Part shown: in pieces, positions 37,070-45,398 of the stretch
How positions within the stretch are numbered: position 1 is the stretch's first letter
How the letters are laid out: every line of letters begins with the position of its first letter
Origin: Pseudomonas sp. L5B5
Lineage (GTDB): Bacteria; Pseudomonadota; Gammaproteobacteria; Pseudomonadales; Pseudomonadaceae
Direction of reading: 5' to 3'
DNA: 64,000 bases
Assembly (NCBI RefSeq): GCF_020520285.1
Contig: NZ_CP084742.1
Location: 4,278,001 to 4,342,000 of the forward strand
Position numbers and translations under genes: made by a program
The notes under the pieces: model-generated
Database searches by the model: none
What the model was told of the DNA's origin: nothing
What the model saw: the letters and a program-made list of their open reading frames with translations, nothing else

Positions 37070-38509
37070 TCAGCGTTGCGCTGCGGGCACGCCTTGCGGC
37101 TCGGCCTGGGCGGCGGCCGAAGGTTCGGCGGGCCAGGCCTTCAGGTCCAGGTCCAGATCGGCGAATTTGCGCGAGTCGAACACAGGCTGGTCGACGCCGG
37201 CGCGGCGCTGCTCGTCGTAGTCGCGCATCACGCGCAGGCCGACCTTGAACAACATGGCCATGGCCACCAGGTTGACGAAGGCCAGGCAGGTCATGGTGAT
37301 GTCGGCGAAGGCGAACACGGTCGAAAGGTTCTGCATCGAACCCCACACCACCAGCGCCAGCACCAGGCCGCGGAACAGCATCAGCACGGTGCGGTTGCGG
37401 GTGAGGAACTGCAGGCTGTTCTCGCCCAGGTAGTAGTTGTAGAGGATGCAGGTGAAGACGAACAGCGACAGCGCGACGCTGACGAACAGGCGACCCCAGT
37501 CACCGACCACGGCGGCCAGCGAGTTCTGGGTCAGGACGATGCCGTCGCCTTCGAAGCCCGGGGTGTAGAAGCCAGACAGCAGGATCAGCAGCGCGGTGCA
37601 GGTGCAGATCACGAAGGTGTCGAGGAACACGCTGAAGGCCTGGACCACGCCCTGGGCGCCCGGGTGCTTCACGGCGGCCACGGCGGCGACGTTCGGCGCA
37701 CTGCCCAGGCCCGCTTCGTTGGCGAACACGCCACGCTTCACGCCCATGACGATGGCGCTGCCGAGCAGGCCGGCGAAGGCTGGGTCGAGGCCGAAGGCGC
37801 TCTTGATGATGGTCTCCAGCATGGCCGGTACTTGTTCGATCTGGGTGCCGATCACGTACAGGGTCACGGCGATGTAGGCCAGGGTCTTGACCGGGACCAG
37901 CAGGTCGGAGACCGCGGCGATGCGCTTGATGCCGCCGATGAAGGTGATGGCCAGCAGCGCCGCCAGGACGATACCGGTGTGGCTTGGGTCGAAGGCAAAG
38001 GCGTCTTGCAGCGAGTGCGTCACGGTGTAGGACTGCAGGCCGATGAAGGCGAAGCCGTAGGTGACCAGCAGCAGGACGGAGAACACCACCGCCATGCCTT
38101 TGAGCTTCAAGCCGTGCTGCATGTAGTAGGCCGGGCCGCCGCGGTACAGGCCGTCGCCGTCGGCGCGCTTGTAGACCTGGGCCAGGGTGCATTCGAAGAA
38201 GCTGCTGGACATGCCCACCAGTGCGGTCACCCACATCCAGAACACGGCGCCCGGGCCACCCAGGGTCACGGCGATGCCGACGCCCGCGATGTTGCCTGCG
38301 CCCACTCGGCCGGCGAGGCTGAGCATCAGCGCCTGGAACGAGCTGAGCTGGCCGCCGGTGCTTTTCAGGCTGTCGCGGAACACCGCGAACATATGGAAGA
38401 AGTGGCGCAGTTGAACGAAACGCGAGCGGATCGTGAAGTAGCTGCCGAGCCCGACAATGAGCACGATCAGCACTTTCCCTGAGAGGAAGTCGTTGATGAC
38501 TTCGAGCAT
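37070..38509 (-). CDS. AGCS-family alanine/glycine:cation symporter
   Basis: This inner-membrane symporter of 479 residues has about ten to eleven helices. The AGCS signatures are LSLAGRVGAGNIAGVGIAVT (about residues 64-83), GGPGAVFWMWVTALVGMSSS and KRGVFANEAGLGSAPNVAA (about 260-278). It takes up alanine, glycine or a related amino acid with Na+ or H+. GAGGA precedes the ATG. The tail after the last helix is polar and Ala/Gln-rich. Asparaginase follows downstream on the same strand, with a REP element between. Confidence 0.9.
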   Translation of the reverse strand: MLEVINDFLSGKVLIVLIVGLGSYFTIRSRFVQLRHFFHMFAVFRDSLKSTGGQLSSFQALMLSLAGRVGAGNIAGVGIAVTLGGPGAVFWMWVTALVGMSSSFFECTLAQVYKRADGDGLYRGGPAYYMQHGLKLKGMAVVFSVLLLVTYGFAFIGLQSYTVTHSLQDAFAFDPSHTGIVLAALLAITFIGGIKRIAAVSDLLVPVKTLAYIAVTLYVIGTQIEQVPAMLETIIKSAFGLDPAFAGLLGSAIVMGVKRGVFANEAGLGSAPNVAAVAAVKHPGAQGVVQAFSVFLDTFVICTCTALLILLSGFYTPGFEGDGIVLTQNSLAAVVGDWGRLFVSVALSLFVFTCILYNYYLGENSLQFLTRNRTVLMLFRGLVLALVVWGSMQNLSTVFAFADITMTCLAFVNLVAMAMLFKVGLRVMRDYDEQRRAGVDQPVFDSRKFADLDLDLKAWPAEPSAAAQAEPQGVPAAQR

Positions 38510-38900
38510 GGAGTATTCCTCGCTGTTTTTTGTGTAGGCAAAAGCAGAGCGGACAGAAACACTTTGTTACACCGCTGGTTGCACGCACGGCAAAGCGGTG
38601 GGGCGAGTGTTCGTCCCGGTTCTCTATTCGCGGGTTGTTATTAGTTCGGGTTTCCCGTGGGTTGGAGCTTCGTTACCGACAGCTGCCCACGTGAAGAGGG
38701 GGCGCACTATACCGGTGCGCGGGCTTGCCGTCTGCATGTAGCGCATGGAACCGAGGAACGGTGGGCCCGGCGCAAGCTGAATCGGTTCTTCATCGGGCGC
38801 GCTGCGACCCTTGTGGGCAGGGCCTTGCAGGGGGATCCGAGGTGGGCCGCGGTGTCGGTCCAGTCCGTTCGTCGCGCTGCTGCGTTGGGGTTGTGGCGAG
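38510..38900. other. Intergenic stretch between AGCS gene and Rieske operon
   Basis: This 391-base stretch must hold the AGCS promoter (minus strand) and the end of the seven-gene operon. I see only an inverted repeat GCGCAC/GTGCGC (38702-38707 with 38715-38720) enclosing CTATAC. I see no gene, no clear terminator and no riboswitch I can defend. Confidence 0.5.
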
Positions 38901-39917
38901 TTACAGCAGGAACTCGTGGTGTCGCTCCTGGAAGTCGCTCAGTTCACCCTGTTCCAGCAATTGCCGGATCCATGGCCCGAGCAGGTCCTGGGAGCCGTCC
39001 AGGGGCGTTTGCCGGTGCCAGCGCACTGGCACGCCGGCAAAACGCTGCTGGTTGGCGCTGACTTTTTCCAGGATCTGCCGGTCCTGCTTGAGGATCACCT
39101 TGAACAAGGGCTGCAGTACACCGCGCTTGAGCCACCCCGGCAGGCGGCCTCGGGCCGTGGCAATCCGTGCGAACAAGCGCAGTTCGCCCTCGGCAGCCGG
39201 GCTCAGCCAGGCGCTGACCAGCAGGTTGAGCCGGCCCTGGCGGTCGCGGTATTCGATTTCCGCCAGCCCCGGCAGGCGGAAGCGGCCCATGCTAAGGCCG
39301 CGTTCGCCTTCGAACAGCCGGGATATCAGGCCGGATTGAGTGCCTTCCTCGCTGTACTGCGCTTCAACCCCATCCTCCAGCTGATGCACCCAGGCGCGAA
39401 TACGCTGGCGCTGGCGGTCGTGGCGAATCCAGCCGGCGTGCACGAAGTGGGTGTGGAAGCCGTCGAGGAAGTTCTCCGCGGCGTCCTGCAAGCTGCACTG
39501 CACCCGGTCGCTGATCCAGAACACATCCAGGGCCTGAGCCTGTTCGGCGGCGGCCACGGGAGGCGCGTCCGGGCGCTCGTTGGCGAGGCTGGCCCACACC
39601 AGCCCCTGGGCTTCGCAGCTGTGCAGGGGGTGCAGCAATGGCTGGCTGCAACGCTGCTGCGCCTGGCCGGGCAGGTGGCTGCACCGGCCCTGGGGGTCGA
39701 AACGCCAGCCGTGGTAGGGGCACTGGATCTGCCCGTCGCGCACCCGCCCGGCGCTCAGGGGCGCGAAGCGGTGGGGGCAGCGGTCCGGCAGCACGGCGGG
39801 GGCGCCTTCGGCATCGCGGAACACCACCAGCGGCACGCCGTGCAGGGTGCAGGCCAGGGGTTGGCGTTGCAGCTGTCGGCTCAGGGCTACGGGCCACCAG
39901 CCCGGGTGACTGGTCAC
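38901..39917 (-). CDS. Rieske non-haem iron oxygenase (last gene of seven-gene operon)
   Basis: This 338-residue oxygenase has an N-terminal Rieske [2Fe-2S] domain with CPHRF (about residues 46-50) and CPYHGWRFDPQG (about 65-76), the CxH...CxxH pattern. A C-terminal catalytic domain has the mononuclear-iron motif ENFLDGFHTHFVHAG (about 147-161; His, His, Asp). It resembles the VanA/pheophorbide-oxygenase type of hydroxylases and demethylases. A separate reductase must supply electrons; none is encoded here. The GTG start overlaps the upstream stop as GTGA. It probably performs a late oxidation of the operon's product. Confidence 0.85.
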   Translation of the reverse strand: MTSHPGWWPVALSRQLQRQPLACTLHGVPLVVFRDAEGAPAVLPDRCPHRFAPLSAGRVRDGQIQCPYHGWRFDPQGRCSHLPGQAQQRCSQPLLHPLHSCEAQGLVWASLANERPDAPPVAAAEQAQALDVFWISDRVQCSLQDAAENFLDGFHTHFVHAGWIRHDRQRQRIRAWVHQLEDGVEAQYSEEGTQSGLISRLFEGERGLSMGRFRLPGLAEIEYRDRQGRLNLLVSAWLSPAAEGELRLFARIATARGRLPGWLKRGVLQPLFKVILKQDRQILEKVSANQQRFAGVPVRWHRQTPLDGSQDLLGPWIRQLLEQGELSDFQERHHEFLL

Positions 39918-41053
39918 AGTTTGAGTTTCCTCATCAGCGGTACGCCGATCCGTTGCAGCAGCAGGCCCATCAGTTGCCATACCAGCCTTCGCGACCTGGG
40001 CAGGTGGGCGACGTGGATCAGGCTGTATTCGATCTCTGGCTCGCCACCCCGCAGACGCTTGAAGGCTGCTGCGCCGGAGCTGAAGTTAAGCACCTGGCGG
40101 CGGTCCGCCGCTTCTTGCAGGCACAGCCTGGTCAGTTGCCGGTACAGGCCGGCGCGCTGGGGCAGGGCGGTGTCGTAGCCGACGATGGGCGTGCTGATCA
40201 GCGCGCTGTTGGCGAACCAGCCCAGGGCGCCGTCGATGCGCCCTTCGGCGTTGCGCAGGGCGCGTACTTCCAGCCAGCCTTCGGCCTGCCCGCGTTGCAG
40301 CCATTGCGCGCTGTAGTGGGGGTTGAGGCGGCTGTACTTGTCCAGGTAGAGCAGGTTGTACAGCTGCTCGATACGCTGGAAGTCGGTCTCGTTCAGCTCG
40401 CTGCCGGGTACCACCGTATAAGGGCTGCGGCGCAGCAGGGTGGCGTCCAGGCGGGTGTTGTGATGGCGCAGGAAGGCCGAGTCCTCGCCGTCGCGACCGT
40501 CGAACAGGTACACCTGGCGGCTGGGAATCGCCAGGTAGCCCAGGGCTTGCAGGCGCTTGCGCAGTTCCAGGTTGCTGAAATCGTTGAGCGAGCGAAAGCC
40601 GAAGCCGTGGTCGGGAAACTCCCGGCGCAGCAGCTCGGTGATCGCCGGCAGATCCGTGCCATCCCAGTCGGCCGGGTAGAGGTTGGTGGACAGCAGCCAG
40701 TTGTTGACCTGCACCAGGCGATCGACCTTGGCCGCGCTCAGCAGCCGGTCCACGCCCTGGGTCAGCAGCTTCAGTGGCCAGGCCAGCCAGGGCCGGCGCA
40801 GGCGTTGCAGTTCTTCCCGGGCATAGCCGCTGTAGGCGGTCTGCGGCGACACCACGTAGCAGTTATCCACAGGGTCGTGGCCATGGTTGATGCTCACCGG
40901 GAACTGCTGGCGGCCGGTGTCCAGCAGGGCCAGGGCGGTGCTGACGTTGCCGATCAGCGCGCCACCGGCGCAGGTGCGCACGTAATGCCGGGCGCGGCTG
41001 TCGTCGGCGCTGGGTGGCTGCTGGGCCAGTTGTTCGGGCAGCAACAGCTTCAT
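39914..41053 (-). CDS. GNAT/FemAB-like acyltransferase (seven-gene operon)
   Basis: This protein of 379 residues has two GNAT-like halves. The C-terminal half has the BioF2/FemAB-like pattern (LYRQLTRLCLQEAADRRQVL, NFSSGAAAFKRLRGGEPEIE, about residues 310-350), and the N-terminal half reads INHGHDPVDNCYVVSPQTAY (about 54-73). Such enzymes transfer an aminoacyl or acyl group to an amine or a lipid-linked acceptor. The C-terminus has a short hydrophobic helix (LVWQLMGLLLQRIGVPL), so it may touch the membrane. The ATG overlaps the ATP-grasp stop as ATGA. The substrate is unknown. Confidence 0.72.
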   Translation of the reverse strand: MKLLLPEQLAQQPPSADDSRARHYVRTCAGGALIGNVSTALALLDTGRQQFPVSINHGHDPVDNCYVVSPQTAYSGYAREELQRLRRPWLAWPLKLLTQGVDRLLSAAKVDRLVQVNNWLLSTNLYPADWDGTDLPAITELLRREFPDHGFGFRSLNDFSNLELRKRLQALGYLAIPSRQVYLFDGRDGEDSAFLRHHNTRLDATLLRRSPYTVVPGSELNETDFQRIEQLYNLLYLDKYSRLNPHYSAQWLQRGQAEGWLEVRALRNAEGRIDGALGWFANSALISTPIVGYDTALPQRAGLYRQLTRLCLQEAADRRQVLNFSSGAAAFKRLRGGEPEIEYSLIHVAHLPRSRRLVWQLMGLLLQRIGVPLMRKLKL

Positions 41054-42204
41054 GGGCGCGGCGCCTCCAGGGGTTGGCCGTTCCACTCGATATCGGCGGT
41101 GGAGGCGGCCAGCAGCCCGCAGCGGCGGGTCAGGGCGCGGCCGATGATTTCCGCCAGGCTCAGTACCTGGGCGGTGAGGGGCCCGCGGTCGCCGTCCTGG
41201 ACGATCACGTCCCGGGCTTGCCGGTAGTCGTGCCAGAACGCGCGGCTCAAGGCCCGTTGCGGAGCCGCCAGGAGCAGCATGGCCAGGGCGATCATTCGCG
41301 GTTCGAGGGTGGCCTGCAGCGGCTCGGCTGCCTCGGTGCCGAGCGCCGCAACCAGTTGTGTGCGCTGGTCGTCGAACAGGTGCACGCCGCTGGTGGCCCT
41401 CGGGTTGCACTCCAGGACATGGAAGCGGCCCTGCTGATCCTCGATGAAGTCGAAACCCACCTGCCCGGTGTAGCCGGTGGCCTGGCCGAACTGCTCCAGG
41501 AAGGCGCGGATTGGCGCCGGGGCGCAGCTGTGAAAGTAGATCCCCGAGCCGCGCCCGACCCGGTAGCGCGGCTGGTAGCTGCTGTGGGCGCGCAACTGGC
41601 CGTCCACCAGCACGCTGAAGCTGCAGTATTCCTGGCCGGGGACAAAGCGCTGGGCCACCCAGGGGGCCTCGGCGCTGGGCCGGACCTTGGCCAGTTGCGC
41701 CGGGCTCGGGCAGATCAGGGTCTGGGAGGCGAAGCGCGAATAGGCCGGCTTGAATACCAGGGCGTCGTGCTCCGCCGCCAGCGCTTGCAACGCGGCCGGG
41801 TCATGCAGCACCTGGGTCGGCGGCGCGGCCACGGCCCAGCCCTGGGTCATGGCGGCGAAGTCGCCCTTGTGGTGCAGGCGGTGCAGCAGCTCGAAATCGC
41901 TGGTGAACACCCGGCACAAAGGCCGTAGGCGCTCCAGGCCATGGGCCAGGTAGAACACCTCTTCGCAGGTGGGCAGCAGCAGGTCGATGGCCTGCTGGCG
42001 GATGACCGCGGCCAGGGCTTCGATCCAGGCCTCGGGGTCGCGGCGCGGTTCCGGCAGGCGCACGAAGTGTTCGGCGGCGCGGCTGAAACGGCTCAGGGGT
42101 TGGGCCAGGGAATCGGCCACGGTCACCGTCCAGCCGGCTTGCTGGAACGCCCGGGCCCATTCCAGGCAGGCCGGGGCCCGGGCGCCGAGAATCAATACAC
42201 GCAT
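41050..42204 (-). CDS. ATP-grasp carboxylate-amine ligase (seven-gene operon)
   Basis: This 384-residue ligase has an N-terminal Rossmann-like domain (MRVLILGARAPACLEWARAF) and an ATP-grasp core. The core shows LVFKPAYSRFASQT (about residues 156-169, the ATP-binding lysine), APWVAQRFVPGQEYCSFSVL (about 187-206) and the metal-binding GFDFIEDQQGRFHVLECNPR (about 255-274, Glu and Asn). Ligases of this type form an amide or peptide bond through an acyl phosphate. The start overlaps the adenylate-forming ligase by 13 bases. It offers an amide-forming step in a cluster that also has an acyl-activating ligase. Confidence 0.82.
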   Translation of the reverse strand: MRVLILGARAPACLEWARAFQQAGWTVTVADSLAQPLSRFSRAAEHFVRLPEPRRDPEAWIEALAAVIRQQAIDLLLPTCEEVFYLAHGLERLRPLCRVFTSDFELLHRLHHKGDFAAMTQGWAVAAPPTQVLHDPAALQALAAEHDALVFKPAYSRFASQTLICPSPAQLAKVRPSAEAPWVAQRFVPGQEYCSFSVLVDGQLRAHSSYQPRYRVGRGSGIYFHSCAPAPIRAFLEQFGQATGYTGQVGFDFIEDQQGRFHVLECNPRATSGVHLFDDQRTQLVAALGTEAAEPLQATLEPRMIALAMLLLAAPQRALSRAFWHDYRQARDVIVQDGDRGPLTAQVLSLAEIIGRALTRRCGLLAASTADIEWNGQPLEAPRP

Positions 42205-43550
42205 GGCAGTCCCTCGGGTAGTTGCAGCATCAGCAGGCGGCGTCTTTTCGTTTGTGGCGGTGGTGCCTGCCAGTGGCCGAAGCTCAGCTGCGGCGCCTGC
42301 AGCCCCTGTTGCGCGCAGAGTTCGGCCAGGGCTTCGCTCAAGCGCTGGCACAGCCCGTGGTAGTCGCCCGAGGTGCGCAGGTTGGCCTGCCAGTGCAGGC
42401 CGCGCTGCTGGATCTGGTACTCCTCCAGCTCTGCCCCCAGCATCAGCAGGGCCCGGCGCAATACATCGGGATAGAGCGGTGCCAATTCTTCAGCCTGGAG
42501 CCTTGGCAGCCAGAGGATCTCGTCGGCGCGGCCCTCCACGGCGGCAATCGCCCGTTCCGCACGGCCACAGGGGCAGGGCGCGCTGGCCACCCGCAGGATG
42601 TCGTTGAGGCGATACCGCACGATCAACTGCGTACGCCTTGAAAAGTCGGTGATGATCGGCTGGAAGCGTGTGCGCTCAGGGTCCAGCCACTGCGGCTCGA
42701 TGTGCAGGTGGCTTTCATTCAGGTGCAGGGTGCCGGCCTCGCAGGTGTAGCCGAGGAAGCCTTCGCTGGCCTGATAGATCTGCTGGGGCTTGAGCCCGAA
42801 GGCTTGCTGCACCATCTCGGCGTCGGTGCTTTCCAGCACTTCGGCCACCGACAGGATGTGCCGTGGGCGGATCGTCAGCTGCCCGGCCAGGGCCGCCTGG
42901 GCCAACCCGCGCAGCACCGTGGCCGGGGCCACCAGCACGTCCGGGTTCTGCTGGTTCAGGCGCTCCAGGGAGGCGCCCAGGCCCAGGGTCAGGTCATGAA
43001 AGGCGAAGTCGATGCGACGGCTGGCCAGGGTGGTGTACAGGCGGCTGTTGGCCCGCAGGAAAAAGGCGATCCGCAGCGGTGCCAGCCAGGGGCACAGCAA
43101 CCGTGGCAGCAGGGCGCGGGGCAGGGTCCGCGCCAGCAGGATGCCGGCCCAGCGCTGGCGTTCCACGCTGCTGACCAGGAACACCCCCTGGGCTCCCGAT
43201 GTACCGCTGGACAGGCCCACGGTGATGTCCCCCAGGGTCGGGCTGAAGTCCCGTGACTGCTCCGCTTGCAAGGCCACCGGCAGCACCTGCTCCAGGCTCA
43301 GGGCGCGGGTGTTGAAGCCAGCGAAATCGCTCATCAGGGCGGCTTTGTCCATGGTCGGCAAGCGGTGCAGGCCGGCGTTTGCCAACCCTGCAAAGCGCTG
43401 GCCACGGGGCATGACCCGGGCCATGAAGTGCTTAAGGCGCCTTGCCTGCCAGGCTTCCAGCCGCTCGCGGCGGCGAAAGCGCAGGGCATAGCGGCTGAAC
43501 ACGAAGGCACCGATGCTGCGCAGGGTGCCCAGCAGGCGTTCACTGTTCAT
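42192..43550 (-). CDS. PaaK/F390-synthetase-like adenylate-forming ligase (seven-gene operon)
   Basis: This 452-residue enzyme activates a carboxylate as an acyl adenylate, probably making an acyl-CoA. It has the P-loop GLSSGTSGAQGVFLVS (about residues 112-127), IYQASEGFLGYTCE (about 258-271, the Y-x-x-x-E motif), VRYRLNDIL (about 313-321) and CPCGRAERAI, a cysteine-rich segment seen in phenylacetate-CoA ligase and F390 synthetase relatives. It is closer to that group than to luciferase-type ligases. It overlaps the MBL gene by 11 bases and the ATP-grasp gene by 13. The acid it activates is unknown. Confidence 0.8.
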   Translation of the reverse strand: MNSERLLGTLRSIGAFVFSRYALRFRRRERLEAWQARRLKHFMARVMPRGQRFAGLANAGLHRLPTMDKAALMSDFAGFNTRALSLEQVLPVALQAEQSRDFSPTLGDITVGLSSGTSGAQGVFLVSSVERQRWAGILLARTLPRALLPRLLCPWLAPLRIAFFLRANSRLYTTLASRRIDFAFHDLTLGLGASLERLNQQNPDVLVAPATVLRGLAQAALAGQLTIRPRHILSVAEVLESTDAEMVQQAFGLKPQQIYQASEGFLGYTCEAGTLHLNESHLHIEPQWLDPERTRFQPIITDFSRRTQLIVRYRLNDILRVASAPCPCGRAERAIAAVEGRADEILWLPRLQAEELAPLYPDVLRRALLMLGAELEEYQIQQRGLHWQANLRTSGDYHGLCQRLSEALAELCAQQGLQAPQLSFGHWQAPPPQTKRRRLLMLQLPEGLPCVY

Positions 43551-44394
43551 TGGCGAACGCCTCCCAGGCCTGGGTGCAATGGGACGGCAGCACCGCCACC
43601 GCCGGTTCCCGACGGATCAGCTGGCCCAGGCCGCTGTAGGTGCGCAGGTATTGCTGGCGGTCGGCGCTGGCAAACCACAGCGCCGGTGCGGCTGGCAGGC
43701 GTTCGGCGCGGCAGGCCGGCACTGACCAGCAGGCGTCGGCCACCAGGAATACCGGCCGGCCCTGGGCATCGGCGATGAACAGGCCCAGCTGGCCGGCGCT
43801 GTGTCCCGGCAGTGGCACGCCGATCAGGCTGCCATCGCCGAACAGGTCCAGGCCCTGCTCGAAGGGCGCCATCCAGCTCGGTAGCGCACAGCTGGGGCTG
43901 GCGTCGGCCAGGCGCAGGCGGGCGCTGAAGTCGTCCGGCAGCAACCCTGGCAGATGGCCGCCGAGGGTGGCGCGCCAACGCTGGCCGCGCAGGCTGTCGA
44001 TATGCCGGTAATCGGCTTCCAGGGCGATGAAGCGGGCATTGCTGAAGTCCCGCAGGCCGGCGATATGGTCGGCGTGGAAGTGGGAAATGATCACGTGGCG
44101 GATATCCCCCGGGCCGATGCCCAGCTCGTGCAACTGCGCGCCCAGTTGCTCCGCCACCGGTAGCTGCACCGGCACCGCACTGCGGTACAGGCGCTCGGGC
44201 AGGGCGCGGGTGGCCTGGAAGAAGTGCTCGGCGTAACCGGTGTCGTAGAGAATCCAGCCGTGGTCCGGGTGCTGGATCAGCCCGCACAAGGCCGGGAATT
44301 GCACCGGCGCCAGGCGCCCGCCGCGGTCGGCCATGCATTCCAGATGCTGGCACCAGCCGGCCCGCAGGATCTTCAAGCTAACGCGGCGGCTCAT
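43540..44394 (-). CDS. Metallo-beta-lactamase-fold hydrolase (seven-gene operon)
   Basis: This 284-residue hydrolase has the zinc motif HFHADH at residues 105-110, with GHSAGQLGLF (about 191-200) and VADACWS further on. That arrangement is like lactonases of the AiiA group and thioesterase-type MBL proteins (ILYDTGYAEHF near residue 48). In this operon it could open a lactone or release an acyl thioester. The ATG overlaps the epimerase stop as ATGA. There is no signal peptide, so it acts in the cytoplasm. Confidence 0.82.
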   Translation of the reverse strand: MSRRVSLKILRAGWCQHLECMADRGGRLAPVQFPALCGLIQHPDHGWILYDTGYAEHFFQATRALPERLYRSAVPVQLPVAEQLGAQLHELGIGPGDIRHVIISHFHADHIAGLRDFSNARFIALEADYRHIDSLRGQRWRATLGGHLPGLLPDDFSARLRLADASPSCALPSWMAPFEQGLDLFGDGSLIGVPLPGHSAGQLGLFIADAQGRPVFLVADACWSVPACRAERLPAAPALWFASADRQQYLRTYSGLGQLIRREPAVAVLPSHCTQAWEAFANEQ

Positions 44395-45398
44395 GGTCGT
44401 TGCCTCTGTTGGGCCAGCCACCATTGGGCGTGCTGGGCGATGCCCTGTTCCTGGCTGATTACCGGGCGGTAGCCCAGCTCACGCTGGATGGCGCTGATGT
44501 CCAGGGTCTGGCTGAAGGCCAGGACGCCTGCGCCATAGCGGGTGATCAAGGGTTCGGCGCCGTTGCCCAGGCGCGCCTTGAGCTCCAGCAGGTGCGCCAC
44601 GCCGTGCACCAGGGGCCAGGGCAGGCGGCGGGTACGCAGCGGCAGTTGAAAGTGCTCGGCCATCTGTTGCAACAGGTCCTTGAAGGCCAGGGGCGTGGCG
44701 TTGCTCAGGTTGTACACGCACAGCGGGCGCGGCAGGGGCCGGGTCAGGGCCAGCCACACCGCGTGCACCAGATTGTCGACGCAGGTCAGGTCCAGCTGGG
44801 CCCGGCCGCCGCGCATCAGCGGAATCGCCCCGCGCTGCATCACCCGCAGCAGGCGCGGCATCAGGGTCGCGTCCCAGGGGCCGAACACTGCCCGGGGCCG
44901 CAGGATCACGCATTCGGGCAGGCCGGCTTCACCCAGCAGCGTTTCGGCCTGGGCCTTGCTGCGGGCGTAGTCGTTCACTGGTGGCGGCAGCGGCTGGTCT
45001 TCGCGGATGCCCAGGCGGTCGCTGAAGTTGAAATACAGGCTCGGAGTGGAGATATGCACCAGCCGTGGGATGCGGTTTTTCCGGCAGGCGTGGATCACCT
45101 CGGCGGTGGAGTCGAGGTTGGCCCGGGCAAAGGCCTGGGGCGAGCCCCAGGGTGAAGACAAGGCGGCACAATGCACGATGGCGTCATGCGCTCGGGTGGC
45201 GTCGGCCAGCAGGCGTTTGGCCTGGCGGCTGCCGTGTTCCAGGGGCAGCCAGCGTACAGGTGCCGGGCTGTGGGCAATGACTTGCGCCGCCGCCTCGGGG
45301 TTGCGTCCGCTGAACTGTACCTTGCAGCCTTCGGCGGCCAGCTTCCACACCAGATGCCGACCGATAAAACCGGTGCCGCCCGTGACCAGGATCTTCAT
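44391..45398 (-). CDS. NAD(P)-dependent epimerase/3-beta-HSD-like reductase (seven-gene operon)
   Basis: This 335-residue extended short-chain dehydrogenase has the Rossmann motif VTGGTGFIGRHL (residues 5-16) and the catalytic YARSK (Y144, K148), with a Ser near residue 118. It resembles OleD-type and 3-beta-hydroxysteroid dehydrogenase proteins that reduce beta-keto groups. Next to a ketosynthase III it is the natural beta-keto reductase. The ATG shares one base with the ketosynthase stop (TGATG). An AAQ-rich, basic C-terminus carries no further domain. Confidence 0.85.
   Translation of the reverse strand: MKILVTGGTGFIGRHLVWKLAAEGCKVQFSGRNPEAAAQVIAHSPAPVRWLPLEHGSRQAKRLLADATRAHDAIVHCAALSSPWGSPQAFARANLDSTAEVIHACRKNRIPRLVHISTPSLYFNFSDRLGIREDQPLPPPVNDYARSKAQAETLLGEAGLPECVILRPRAVFGPWDATLMPRLLRVMQRGAIPLMRGGRAQLDLTCVDNLVHAVWLALTRPLPRPLCVYNLSNATPLAFKDLLQQMAEHFQLPLRTRRLPWPLVHGVAHLLELKARLGNGAEPLITRYGAGVLAFSQTLDISAIQRELGYRPVISQEQGIAQHAQWWLAQQRQRP

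Noticed and set aside
38510..38720. A glycine riboswitch before the AGCS symporter
   Set aside because: A GGCAAAAG...GGACAG-like string is present but lies on the strand opposite the gene and lacks the tandem aptamer core.
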